A DNA stretch of 64,000 nucleotides from Apus apus (taxonomy: Eukaryota > Chordata > Aves > Apodiformes > Apodidae), in assembly GCF_020740795.1 (NCBI RefSeq), contig NC_067283.1:42955659-43019658 (forward strand). Direction: 5' to 3'. Positions 22,781-34,500 of this stretch are shown here, piece after piece; position 1 is the first letter of the stretch, and each line of letters starts with the position of its first letter. A model generated the notes under the pieces. The model made no database searches, was not told the DNA's origin, and saw nothing but the letters and a program-made list of their open reading frames with translations. The position numbers and the translations under genes are program-made.

Positions 22781-22830
22781 CACGCACACATACATACATA
22801 TATACAGTTACACATGTATAGATGTATTTT
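22781..22830. repeat. Degenerate CA/TA simple repeat
   Basis: A run of acgcacacatacatacatat units followed by weaker TA/CA repeats. It is an ordinary interrupted microsatellite in TRIM71 intron 2. Confidence 0.7.
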
Positions 22831-22998
22831 AAGAACATGACATTTTGAAGAAGTCATTTATCTTTCATCGTAACAGATTTACGTCCAGTTTGTAGCCCAG
22901 TCCTTGGAAAAAATTCTGAAAGAAGACAGCTAAGTGTGCACTTTCGTGAGGTAAAACAAGGCAGCAGGGCAAGCTCCCCCATATAGAATAGCAACAGG

Positions 22999-23016
22999 CC
23001 CACCCCTCCCCACCCC
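22999..23016 (-). other. G-quadruplex motif, single-base loops
   Basis: The minus strand reads G4-T-G4-A-G4-T-G3. Four runs of at least three G with one-base loops is the most stable class of the canonical pattern. It is on the RNA-sense strand of TRIM71 intron 2, so it could fold in the pre-mRNA as well as in DNA. Folding itself is not shown. Confidence 0.65.
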
Positions 23017-24096
23017 ATTAATCCAATGTCAGCTTTGACTTCCCTATCATCTGTGAATCAGTTTGAGTCTCCGAATAGGGTAGAAAAGTATCCCAGCAAG
23101 CAGGATAGCTTTCCACTGAGACAAGAAATGGGTCCTACGGGCAACAGCATTGGGTGTTTCCACTCCATTCCCTGGTACCATCAACAGTCCTTGTAGCACC
23201 ACAGTGACCCAGCCAAAAAGTAATCCTATAGAAAGGTAACCCTTTCAGAGGCATCAGCTCACCACTCAGACACACTCACAAGTTCTTGTGTTAGGAACAG
23301 GCCTAGAAACCCATGATCCAGGCCAGGACTAGCACAGCACAGCGAAGCAGGAGAAGCTTTCCATTGCTGCAGAACCTAGGAAAAACGCGAGCCTCCCGCT
23401 GCTAGGCTTACTGTTTCTGACAGAGGACTGCAACTTCTTTGAAAAGTGAGGTTTGGACTTGTCATGAGTGACAGACTAGATCAGGCTTCCGTGGATCAAG
23501 AGACTGAAATGTATCCCAACTCACAGCATATTTTTTTCAGGGTCTGAAAAACAATCTTTTCTCCAAAGCTGCAGGAAGAGTTTAAATAAACATTTCTTCC
23601 TAAAAGCCTTCAACTTTGGTTAACCAGATACTCTCCAGCCAGTTGACTCAATGCTTGATTTCCTCTCTCTCCTGCAATGACCTTCAAATTCCACTTCTTC
23701 CCCTTTCAGCTACCCCTCCTCAACAGGTCATGTCAGAAAGCTATCATTTTCAGAGCCTATTAAGAATTACCAGTAGAGCAGTATGAACCAGTCCTACTGA
23801 GGTGTGTTACTACACAGTACTACTTTTCAAGCCTTAGAGCTCCAGTATATGTTAATGATATTGCAGCTCATACTGACATTTAATTCTATTCTCTATTCCA
23901 AAACTTTAAGAAAAGCACTCAAGCCTATTTATTTTATATCAGAGTCTAGTCACTTAAAAGTTTGTTTTAAATGCATGCTGACATGCTTCCTTCTCCCTAG
24001 GATAAATATCTAACTTTGCAGCCCTGTTGTTCAAGAGCAACAAAAGCTCTGCTCCATGAAAGCTCTCTCATGCAGCAGGCTCAACCTTTGAGTCAG

Positions 24097-24101
24097 GCAC
24101 C
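24097..24101. repeat. Target-site duplication, left copy (GCACC)
   Basis: These five bases directly left of the LTR are identical to the five directly right of it, as expected from integrase-mediated insertion. Confidence 0.8.
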
Positions 24102-24863
24102 TGTCCTGGTTTGAGCCAAGATGAAGCCAATTTTCTTTTTACTGCTTTTTTTTTTCTTCAGTGAACTCTTAAAAGCAGCACACTTGCTGCTTATAAGCAG
24201 CAGCGAGTGTTCCAGCCAGGGGACTGATAATGCTGAAATGTTCACAGTTACTGCCAAGACATCAAGGATACTTTGCTCTGTTTGTTGTATTTACTGCTTC
24301 AGACACTAAAGAAGCAGAAGGATCATATCTGCAACCCTCCCATAGGGAAGTGTGGACTAGACAGACAGCAAAATTTGCCAGAGATATTCCATATATATAT
24401 TTATGTGGCTCTCAGTATAAATTCAGGGGTCACAGAAGTCAACTCCTTTCTTATTTTCCTTTTATTCCTTCCATTCATGGCCAGTGTCCAGGGAGGACTC
24501 CGTCCATCCATTCCAAGGCCCGAGCATTCCTGACCCTCATAACTCTCCCGTCAGCTCCTGGCTGCTCTGCTGCTCTCTCCTGCAGTGCTCCAGGACATTT
24601 CATAAATGCTCACAGCTCCGGAGATGCTGTGGGAGTTGCTGGGGGTGGGGAGAGGTGACAGAAGCTTTGCACATTCCTGCACATATTTGCATATATTTGT
24701 ACATTTTTTTAAATCCTTAGTATTTAATTAAAGCTGTCTAGTTTAGTTTTCAATCTGGAAAGCCTCATTTTCTCTCTCCTTTCCTTACCTGAGTGGGAAG
24801 GAGAGGGGATCGAGAGCATTATTGTCACTTGTTTAATTGTCAATTTTGAGTTAAACCTTGACA
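24102..24863 (+). mobile_element. Solo LTR of an avian endogenous retrovirus
   Basis: This 762-bp element begins TGTCCTGGTTTGAGCC and ends GAGTTAAACCTTGACA, so it has the TG..CA ends of an LTR. It is flanked by an exact 5-bp target duplication, GCACC (24097-24101 and 24864-24868). Inside are a TATAAA at 24416-24421 and an ATTAAA at 24727-24732, fitting U3 promoter and R polyadenylation signals in plus orientation. Both ends resemble a widespread bird LTR family, possibly ERVL-like, but the family name is not certain. No internal viral gene is present, so it is the product of LTR-LTR recombination. It is antisense to TRIM71. Overlapping short open frames at 24121-24720 belong to it and are not genes. 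Confidence 0.88.
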
Positions 24864-24868
24864 GCACC
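24864..24868. repeat. Target-site duplication, right copy (GCACC)
   Basis: This is the right-hand copy of the 5-bp duplication flanking the solo LTR. Its exact match to the left copy supports the chosen LTR boundaries. Confidence 0.8.
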
Positions 24869-27128
24869 TCTGCTTTTAAGTGCATCACACGCTCTTCTAG
24901 TTGTTGCTGTGGCTCAGGTAGCAGTCACCTTCAGTTAGTCTTCCCACTCCTGCATGTGCACACACACATTGCCACCTCCTGAACTTCATCACTCATCTGC
25001 TCCCTCTGCCGTTCTTTTTGTACGGCAGCCCAGATTAAAAAGCCCACTAAAGTAATAAAACAACTCAGTTCTTGAAAGGCATGGTTCATTTTACAGAATC
25101 TTTACACAAGCTGACCACCTAACACTTCCAAGATAGCCTCTTAACCTGAATGGACTGTAGCTAGACCAGGGCACAAGTGCATAAAGTTCAGTTGAGATGC
25201 TTGTTCACATGTGCACAGCCAGTACCACCCACCCTTCCCCATATCATCATAAAGTAGTCAGCCCACTACAACAGCAGGAGCCTTAAACATATAAGCTAGA
25301 AGAAAGCAGAGTGGAATGAACCAAGCAAACCCAATAGGAAGCAAGCAGGCACAAAAGCATTTATGCAATAGTAGCAGAGTGGTACTCAGTGATACTCTGC
25401 TAGTTCCGACTCCCAGAGACAATCCCTTCTTAGATTATTTGTCCACACCAGTTAGATGATTAAGATGTCAAAAACAGTAATTTAATTACTAGCAGACAGG
25501 CCCTTGCCTAGGACAGCCTGGAGAAATTCAGAACACTGCACCAGTGAGGTTCTTCAAATTAGCATAATCCCTTCCTTCTTGCTCATTTTGGAGACATGCA
25601 AAATGTTTCAATGTGGATACTGCTGAAGAGCCTTATGATTCAATTTTAAACAAATCTTGGAAGAAGCTACAGTTTGCAGGAAGCTGTCTTAAGAGTTCTG
25701 GAACAGCCATCCAGCTGATAAAAAACCTGTTTGCTGTTCTGTTGTTACAAGTTAACATCACAAGCTAAAGGGAGACATCAACAACAGTTGTGTGTTTATA
25801 CCACTGTACTATTTATTCTTTCTTCCACAGGTGCAAGGACTTTGAGAGAAAAGTTAGCTGCTCTTGTCGCACTGAACATTAGCTTCAAAAGAACGAAAGA
25901 CACACAAGCCCTACATCTAACTAAGTTGCCCAGAGTACACAGTAATTCTGTAGCACTGCAGCAAAGTAAGACAGAAGAGACTGAGGGAGTGTTCACTGCC
26001 AACAGCAATATAAGAAGAGATGTAACAGATTTAATTTAGTAAGAAAATTTAACAAACCCACTCAAACCCTCATCTCTTAGAAACAAGCAGTGATGGGTGG
26101 ACAACAGATTTGGGGGATTTTTTGCGTTTGTGTTGGTTTTTTAAAATTTATCCTTGTTTGCAATATGCACATGCTAAGAAAGCACATCCAATTCAGAAAG
26201 TAAATTTAACTTTCTATACATGCCATTCTACCAACATTTTTTCAAAAAAAATCTTATTCTTTAAATCATGCAGAAGTGTTGAATATCAGAATATCCAGCT
26301 CAAATCTAGAGCATTTTAGACTAACAAAACTAGAAGGTAGTAATATGGGGTGTAGCTTCCCACTATGCTTTCCCCATACAAAGTCTCTTAACCCAGACAG
26401 AAAGTACTGCTAATATAATGTAATAGTTACTACTAGATGTTATCCAGCAAAAGTAGCTATCTACATCTTTGTAGGTTAACTCCCTATGTAAATTCTTTTT
26501 GCATTTTGAAGCACTGTACTACCTTCCTTCCACTCCTTGCCCAGTGTTTATGTTCGCATTACAAAACATAGCTGAGGTAGGATGCAGTAACAGGCAGTTA
26601 CAGAATATCTGTGTATGCAGTTGAATCCTGGTATGGAGATAGCTCCAGATTCTCTGCACAGGCTGGTCAGAAGTTTCACACTAATCCAACAGCTGATTAG
26701 TCTTTTATATTTGGTGGCAACACTAAAGACATAACTAGAATCATAGGTAGTTACAGAGCTAGATACTGTACTGGCATGAAAGACAGCTGAAAGTAAGTCT
26801 CAGTTGTAAAAACAAAGCCAGGCTTAGCACTGCTGTACAAGATCAGAACTTCCTTCAAAATGCTTCATGCTCAAGTGTGTTTGTAAAGAGCTTCATATAT
26901 ATTGTGATTTACATGCCAGAATTATGCTGCAAGAATGCAAAATTCACCTAACAGCACTTTGTTTTCAGTTCCACAGCCACTTCTGTCAAAGATCTGAGAA
27001 CAGAAGGGGTGAGAAGACTGACAGCAGAAGCAGAGAGCTTTATGCCTTGACACCTTGCCCTGTAACAGACAAGCTGTGTGGGGGAAGAAGGAGGGGGAAA
27101 TAAAGTACTCAAGCTGGGAGTATCTTAC

Positions 27129-27296
27129 TTGAATAGCCTGTCGTCCTTGCTGAGCATCTGCCAGGAGCTGAATGGTAAGAGTCCTGGAATCCTGGAGGGC
27201 ATCTTGGAGGTAGATAAAGCTGTGACCCACATGTCGTCCCATGGTACATTCCCGACATATGGGGACAGAACAGGTATCACAGTAGAAATGCAGTAC
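27129..27296 (-). CDS. TRIM71: TRIM71, exon 2 (second half of B-box 2 and start of coiled coil)
   Basis: The exon is 168 bp and 56 codons, phase 0 at both ends. It starts [18 protein letters not shown]. Cys 6, 9, 14 and 17 and His 22 and 25 are the later zinc ligands of a type-2 B-box. It then runs into [20 protein letters not shown] and ends QQGRQAIQ, the beginning of the coiled coil. The acceptor is the pyrimidine-rich CTTCTAG at 27297-27303, and the donor is GTAAGATA at 27121-27128. The first zinc ligands of this B-box, the first B-box, the RING and the start codon must lie in exon 1, which is outside the window. The methionine at 27240-27242 is internal. Confidence 0.95.
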
Positions 27297-30200
27297 CTAG
27301 AAGGAAAATAAAAAAGTCTGTATCACTATCTAGTGAAGAATTAATGTGAAAACAGTTCCAGGGTGAAAAGAAAAAATAATCCAACAGCTCAACTACAAAG
27401 GAGGTAGTTAGAAGCAGTAGCAATAGGCAAAGACTTCACAATAGTTTCTCCACAGAGGAAGAGCTATCCCTCCCAGTAAGCTCCAAATCATACTCTAACA
27501 GTTAGATGGAAGTGTCAGTGTTTTCTTTGCAATACAATACTAGGAAGAGTGTCCACATCAGCTCCCCACAAGAGCGGAAGCCATCTGCCAACACTTGCAG
27601 ATTGGAGATGTCATCTGTGGCAAGTTTCAGGTAGAGACTTTTCCTGCATATACAAACACCACATTCTGTTAGGTGGGTCATTTAATAACCACTGCACTGG
27701 AGAACTGCAGCACCACCACACTCACCTCCCAGTATGCATGTCAAGAACTACCTGCTATTTTTTCTTCTTCAAAATATGTGAATACCTTATGCTTAAGGGT
27801 AGTGAAAACACTAGGCAAGACTCCCTCTTAGCAAACAGCAGAGCAAAACACCTTTGCTGTGACATGTTTCCATGCTAGTGATACTAGCCGATACTGATGC
27901 TTCAGTTGGAGCAGTACAAAACTGGGACATCAGCATGCCTATCAGAGCATTGGAATGCTGCAGTGAACTGTGGGTAACCACTAACACCTCATTCTACTCA
28001 CAAGGCACTTAAAAACTTGTATTCAAATAACAAATTCAATTCCTAGGCTGGACAAGATACCAGCCTAGGAATCGGGATCCGTCCATCAGTTCCCATTTTA
28101 CCCAGTAGAGGGAAGCAGCACATAGAAATAGCGTCTTCTATAGAAGCCTGTTTTCTTAACAGGCAGGCAGAAATCAGCTGTTTTGTTTTCAAAGATGCAA
28201 GTGAAGGAGTAGACTAACAGAAAAAAGTTCTATATTCAAGGTCTTGCTCTAGATCCACTATTTTTGTGAAGAGTGTAATGTTAGAAAATTCTAGATTACT
28301 ATGGAAGTCAAAAATCCACTGTACAATAGCAAACAAGGTTCTATACTACAAGCAATTTTCCCATCACCAGCTATTTGAAATTTACCTCAGAAATGAGCAA
28401 GAGCAGAAGAAAGATCAGACAAGTGTTTGATATGCCCATCTTCTCACAGCTGTCACCCAGCCACTCCCAATTCCAGCTAACAGTCTGTGGTATGGTTCAT
28501 AACATCCCCCTTTCCCTTCTTCCTCTAAAGAAGGGGGGAGGACAGGACAGGTGATTCCCTCAGATTGCCTGTGCTGAAGTGACATTTTAAGCTCCTATAA
28601 GCACAACAGCTGAAGTTTTACATGGATTAATTTCTCAAAGGGGTATGTGTGTTTGCGCACACATGTCAGATTTTACTAAAAACCTCAGTGTTTGGTTTTC
28701 GTGTGGGTTTTGTTGGGGACATTTTAAGTTGATTTTTGCTGTAGGGAAACTGGAACAGACTTATGTTTTGCTTCTGATCAAATACCAGACCCTGAAGCAG
28801 TATCTCCGATCCTCCAACTTTTGTATAGATGTAAAAAGCTGCCATGGCTCTGAAACACGTCATTCAAACGTATCATCTTCCTCAACTAGAGGGTTCCTTG
28901 TCTTTATGCGGTGGTTGTCTAAATCTGTATACAGTGTTCACTTGCTCTTGCAGTTCTGTAATTTTGCTGTTGAGATTACAGGGAATGTTTATTACATGTT
29001 GCTGAATGACTCCACTTAACTGAGAAGTTGAGAGAGAAAGAAAACCAAGACAGGGTATCAAGTTAAGTCATATGAATCTGATATACTTTAAGAACATACA
29101 GCAGGGATTTGGGGCCTCAATCAAAAGGAGCAGCTGAAAGGAAAATGGTGACCATATGAACACAAGTCCAGAAGCAAGTTCAATCTGTTATTAGTCCTCC
29201 AAAATAGTGAACACCAGAAGCGAAAGCTTGGTAAAATGCCACATATTAGTCCTGTTATGCAGGCAATCCTGCTGCAAGGTTAATCCAGCAGTAGAGAATA
29301 TTCTAGCCATTCAAACCAAAGAAACTCAATTTAAGCAGTTCAGTTGCGTTCAGTCACCCACCAAAATGTGGTGGAAAACATCACTCCAGAATTTAGAATT
29401 AATAGAGACAAGAGGCATAATCTCACTTCAGAAATATGCACAGGATATGGCAGGAGATGTCTTCTGGGTAAACACAACAAAGCCATTGATAAAACCTTTT
29501 GTTTCTTAGTAAACAAAATTGTGAAAGCAACCTAGATTTAAAATCTGATAGTTAACAGGCTTGGCTGAAGTGGAGGATGTAGACAATGATGGAATAATCT
29601 CAATCATTACACTGTTATTTAATAAAACAGTGACATTAAAACACACACAGGAGAAAGCACAAATGCATAATCCCAACTTCTCTCAGTGTGAAAGAGAGCT
29701 AGTGATCAGAAGTTAACTAGAGAGTCAGCCAGCTTAAAGATGAACTAGGAACCCTCCAGAAACTCCTTTGTGGACACAAGGACTACAGCAGAAACCCCAA
29801 CTTGGCAGAGGTACAAGAACAGGAATTCTCATCCCATGGTCAACCTGACATGCTCACTAGCAGGAGCACCCAACAGGCTGAACATCAGGTCCACCAAGCA
29901 GCATGACTGCACTCCCAGGTAATTAAATAGGAAAGTACCCAGGGTGGGTGCAACAACCAGGGGGGCTGTCTGTGCCAGCCAGGCTCAGGGAGCTTGGAGC
30001 AGAGCATACAGCTTGCCTGTGCTTGCAACCACAACCAGGCATTTATTGTTCCACTCAGGCCTGCTCTCATCCCAGTCCCCAGGTCACGGTCACAAAGGTC
30101 ACGTACTGCTAGATTAAGTTTCTGTGCCTGTTTCTAACTAGAAGGGGGAGAAAATAAGCAAAAAAACCCCATAACATCTCCAAAACAAGCAATCCCCTGC

Positions 30201-31083
30201 AGAAATCTCATACCAACAACTGAAACAGGACAATAGGAGAGTGTTTTCTTAATTCAGATTTGATGCACTTGTAGCCTACCTAAAAGCTTGTCAGAGCCTC
30301 CCCCTTCCAGTCTCAGCAATGTGAAAAAGCCACCCAAACTTCAGTTGCACTGAAATATATATATATGTAGCAACATACTGCTCCTTCTACACCCATTATA
30401 TGGCAAATAACAAGACTGGTCTTGAAATATGGATAGGCAGAAGTAGTGGGAAGAAAGGGATATTAAATCTTCTATAATCGAGATCAGCTTCTGATGCTTA
30501 GCCTAAAAAACCCACAAAAAAACAAACAAACAAAAAACACACTACCAAAACAAAGTACTTAAGAGGGTAGTCCTAAAACTTGCCTGTTCCCACCTTATAT
30601 GAAGAGGCAGAGATTATACAGTCAAAAGATCCATCAAGCTGTAAATTAAGCATTGTTCTGTTAATTTTACTGCTTCACCAAATGTATGAAGAAGTTTTGT
30701 AAGCTAAAACTTTCAAACATGCTGCTTTCCAAATCACACATTTTTGAAAGGCAGCAAGAAATAAAGAAGAAATGGATTTCTCCTTTCAAATAAATTCAGA
30801 ACTGTATAAATTCCATGTGATGAACTGTTTCTTTCTGTAATTATTTAGTAATTGAGTAAAATTACAACTGTTTGACTAAAACTACAATTGTTTCAAGATA
30901 AAAACCACTGCCTTTCCATCACCCTTTTTGGTAACTATCTAGAAAAGGTAAAAAGATTGGTAAGCCAGTTTAGGTTTTGTTTAAAAAAAAACCTTCTTCA
31001 CTACACTAATTAGTACTTTAGAATTTCCACAAAAATTAAACAAAGTCAGAAACAAGAGAGGAATAGTTTCAGAGATAGTTAGA

Positions 31084-31109
31084 AGTGATTTATTTTAAAA
31101 TAAATCAGC
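31084..31109. repeat. 22-bp perfect AT-rich palindrome
   Basis: At 31086-31107 the arm TGATTTATTTT is followed by its exact reverse complement. It is an isolated inverted repeat in intron 1 with no visible partner. Confidence 0.7.
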
Positions 31110-31553
31110 TATGGGTTGATTATTTCCCAAACAGGAAATATTTCCTGAATTGGTGGCACACAATTTTAGACACAAAACAATAAAGGGAGCCTACTTCAAT
31201 TTAAACAGAATCAGTGAACCATATTACAGGGCTATTCATCTTTTACAGCCACAGCAGCCCAAGAAATACAACAGCAAGGCCATAAATGTGATTGCTTCAG
31301 GAAAGGCTGTACAGTGCACCGTAAAAACATTTTACAACAGCAGGAATTCCTGGGTGTCGCTCTCCCCATTTTTTGGTCCATCTGCTTTCAAAGGGGGCAG
31401 GGGGATGGGAGGAGATGTTGTTAAACGTCCCCTGGGACTGCACAGCAATCAATCATCATCTGATGAATGGCCACTAAAGTTAAACCCTGACCCCACTCCA
31501 CAATTCCCACACCAGCGCTCCTCTCCTTACTGCTGACCAGCTTCCAGCATGCA

Positions 31554-31573
31554 CCCCACCCTCCCCACCCCCC
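31554..31573 (-). other. G-quadruplex motif, single-base loops
   Basis: The minus strand reads G6-T-G4-A-G3-T-G4. This is a canonical, probably very stable quadruplex motif on the RNA-sense strand of TRIM71 intron 1. The complementary C-rich strand could form an i-motif. Confidence 0.65.
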
Positions 31574-34500
31574 ACCTCCAGCCCTCACCAAAATTTCCCA
31601 AATACCAAGCCCAGACAAAAGCAATGGAATGTAGTAGGCACCATGACAGAGGAAAATTCAGCAAACGGCAGTTGGGGAGGCTTATCCTAAATTTGTTTAA
31701 ATAGATGTTCCTTCAGCTATGTTCACAGTACCGTTCTCCTCCCAGCTTGCAAACACTTGATTTCTTATTTCAGAGTATCCAAAAAGCATGTGGAATCTAA
31801 CCATGTTTAAGCATTTGTTCCGTCTTGACGTTTCAATGTCTTGCAATGATTATTATTAAAGCTTGCAGTAGGAAGAATTTGTACAAGGAAGCAACACCTG
31901 AGGTCACATTATTTGAAAATACAAACCTGATCCTCTAAAAGCTGCCTTGTAATCTTAACCAACAATTCAAAAAACTAGACAAAACAGTAGCCTCTTGGTT
32001 TCTGCTTTTGGAAAAGTTTCAGTATGTCATTTGTAAGGTAACTTAGTTTGAGTTTATGACCAAAAATATCATAATTACCATAGTCAGTCTAAAGTTTTCC
32101 ATTACTAAAGGTGTTTTATTATCTAGTTCCCTTGACAATAACTCAAACACCGGTGGCTTTGTTGGGCAGTGTGTAAGGCTTACAAGACTACGAATTTAGT
32201 ATAAGCTATTCATTTTGCAACGAATTTTGGTCCTACTCCCTCAGCACCATGTTTTACTTGGGGGGGTTCAGTTGGGTCAGGTTCCTTCCCCCCACCACCA
32301 CTCCCCTACTGAAGAAAAAGCTGCTTCCCTGACTCATGCCTGCAGCAATTATTTAAACAAGCAGCAAACAAACCAGCATATAAACACACCAGTCAGGGTG
32401 ACTGGTTTAGAATTTGGTGCAGGTAATTTTTGCTAGTTAAAGTGGAAAGAGGTAATATTTTTGCTCTGTAGAAAGCTGGCCCTTAATTTTCATTTTTTAT
32501 AGCAATTAATGAGAATTAACTTACTTTACAGCACAATCAGAGAAGCATTTTAGGAACCTTAATTTCTGCACTCCTGACATTTAAATACTAACTATAAAGA
32601 CTGAAGATATAAGCCAGCCATGTGATACACATGAAAACTACAGGTTGTTTTTCCCAGTATTATTTTCCAGAGATACTTAAAAACTTTGTTTCTATTTAAC
32701 AGTTAATGATCAAATTACTCTTAGTATCTGGATTTTGACTTCATGCTCTGGTGTAGAAGAGACTGGACTTAACACCAAATTTTCCTTCCTGCATCTGTGG
32801 TAATGGGAAATGGTATCCCAACTCCAGAAGGTCTCCACAGCAGAAAACAACCACTTAATTCCCTAATTCAGGTCAGCATTCTAATAACATTTTTACAGGA
32901 ATATGGGCACCCTGAAGCATTATAGCCCTACACTACACAGGACATGCAGTATGCAAATAAAATTATAATATTACCTTTTGCCACTTGGATGAACAGAGAT
33001 GGGTTTGGGTCTCTTTATAAGTTCATCACATGCAAGAGGCTCATGCATCCCTTTTGTTAAAATTCAGCTTGATTTCTTCACCCTACTTGGAGTAATAAAA
33101 CCCCAGCTAACAGACAGCTTTACACCTTGTGCAAGTCTGTTTCAATGAAATAAAGCTGTAATTCCACAAGCATTTTTTCCAGCACTGGTGTTAATACCCT
33201 TCCTTCCCAAGACATTCCAGTAGGTACTCTTCCATGATCCAGTTTTTCAGCCACACAGGTATCTCTTGGCCTAGCACAGGAGAGGGAAGGAAGCTTACCA
33301 ATAAAAACCCCAATCTAACCAGCAATGCTGCCAATGTGAAACCACATGCAGCTCTAGGCTCCCATTTCTCTCTGCCATGAAGCTGACAGCCAGCTTTATG
33401 TGGAAGCCCTACACCTCCTGCCTTCTTCCTTTCCTTTTCCTGCCCTCCTCCCTCACAGCTCCTCCAATCCCAGTGAAGAGATTTAGGGATCTTTACAAAC
33501 AGCAGAAAATAATTGTAAAGAGTTTATTCAAGCAACTGACCCAAAAGAATAGCAGTAGGGACAGCACAGGGGGGGAGATAGAACCCAGCAGTAAGGACAT
33601 GGAGACATCTGATAACAACAATCTATTAAGTATCAGCTGAGCTACAGTACTAAGCTACATGGCTTAGCTCTGGTACTTAACCAGCATCACAGGTGGAAAC
33701 CTTCAAATCGATAGTGCTAATCTGAAGTACTAACTAGAGGAACAGCATCTAACCCAGTTGAGTCTCATAAGCTGAACAGGCTGTTAAACCAAACAGAATA
33801 GCATACTCTTAAAATTACTAATGATTATCTTTTTCAATTCTGCTGTGATGTCTTGAAGCCAGTAAAAACAACTGTGTATTTTAAAGAGCAGTGACATGGC
33901 AACATTGGGTCAAATCATCTACATTATAAGCAGTTTTTTTGGGAGGTGCATAGTTCCATTAATCAAGTTTAGAAAGCCCCGTGGCTATTAACAGTCAGCT
34001 GAGAGCAGAACAAAGACCAACAGCACTTGCAGATTCAACAGAACTTGGTTCCTTCCACTTCCCTCTTAAGGCCAAATCATCACTGTAATGATGTGACAAG
34101 CTGAAAATGGGCTAGAAGACAGGAATTCACACATTTGATAAAGTTGGTTTAAGTTATGCTGGCTTCAGCATACCATAAAATTACATGCTGTGTGTTTTAA
34201 GATCTTTTATAAACCTTCATGCTATGACTGTAGCTCCTGGTTATAGCCACACACCTGAAGCCCTGGAACTGCAGCATCTCAAGCATTTCTCACAGCAGCA
34301 CTTCTGCCAGCTGCAGTAACCCCCCTTGTTCATTCCCTCAAAATATGCAGGGAACACTGCATATATTCCAGTCACCTGGAATTTGTCCAGCATTCCAAGA
34401 TTAATGTCTCATCAGCTAGCTTTCTAAAAGCTCTTGGGTGCGAGGTAACTTGGCAAATTGATCTATATATTACCTCAAGAGATTTCAGTTATTGATGGAA

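Larger units (their letters stand above)
16856..27128 (-). other. TRIM71: TRIM71 intron 2
   Basis: This is a 10,273-bp phase-0 intron with donor GTAAGATA and acceptor CCCCAG. It contains one plus-strand CR1 fragment, one complete solo LTR (24102-24863), a strong G-quadruplex motif at 22999-23016 and a CA/TA-rich simple repeat at 22781-22830. The remaining sequence is AT-rich and apparently unique. Short open frames are scattered on both strands and none shows a known domain. Confidence 0.9.

Noticed and set aside
24121..24720. Several overlapping open frames up to 142 codons
   Set aside because: They lie inside the solo LTR, which has no coding capacity.
26573..26580. let-7-type octamer TGAGGTAG (also at 48544-48551)
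   Set aside because: Both lie in TRIM71 introns, so they are removed from the mRNA and cannot act as 3' UTR sites. They fit chance frequency over 64 kb.
31150..31624. 128-codon + frame and 67-codon - frame near a GC-richer patch
   Set aside because: There is no recognised domain. The frames overlap on both strands and include the C-rich quadruplex tract.
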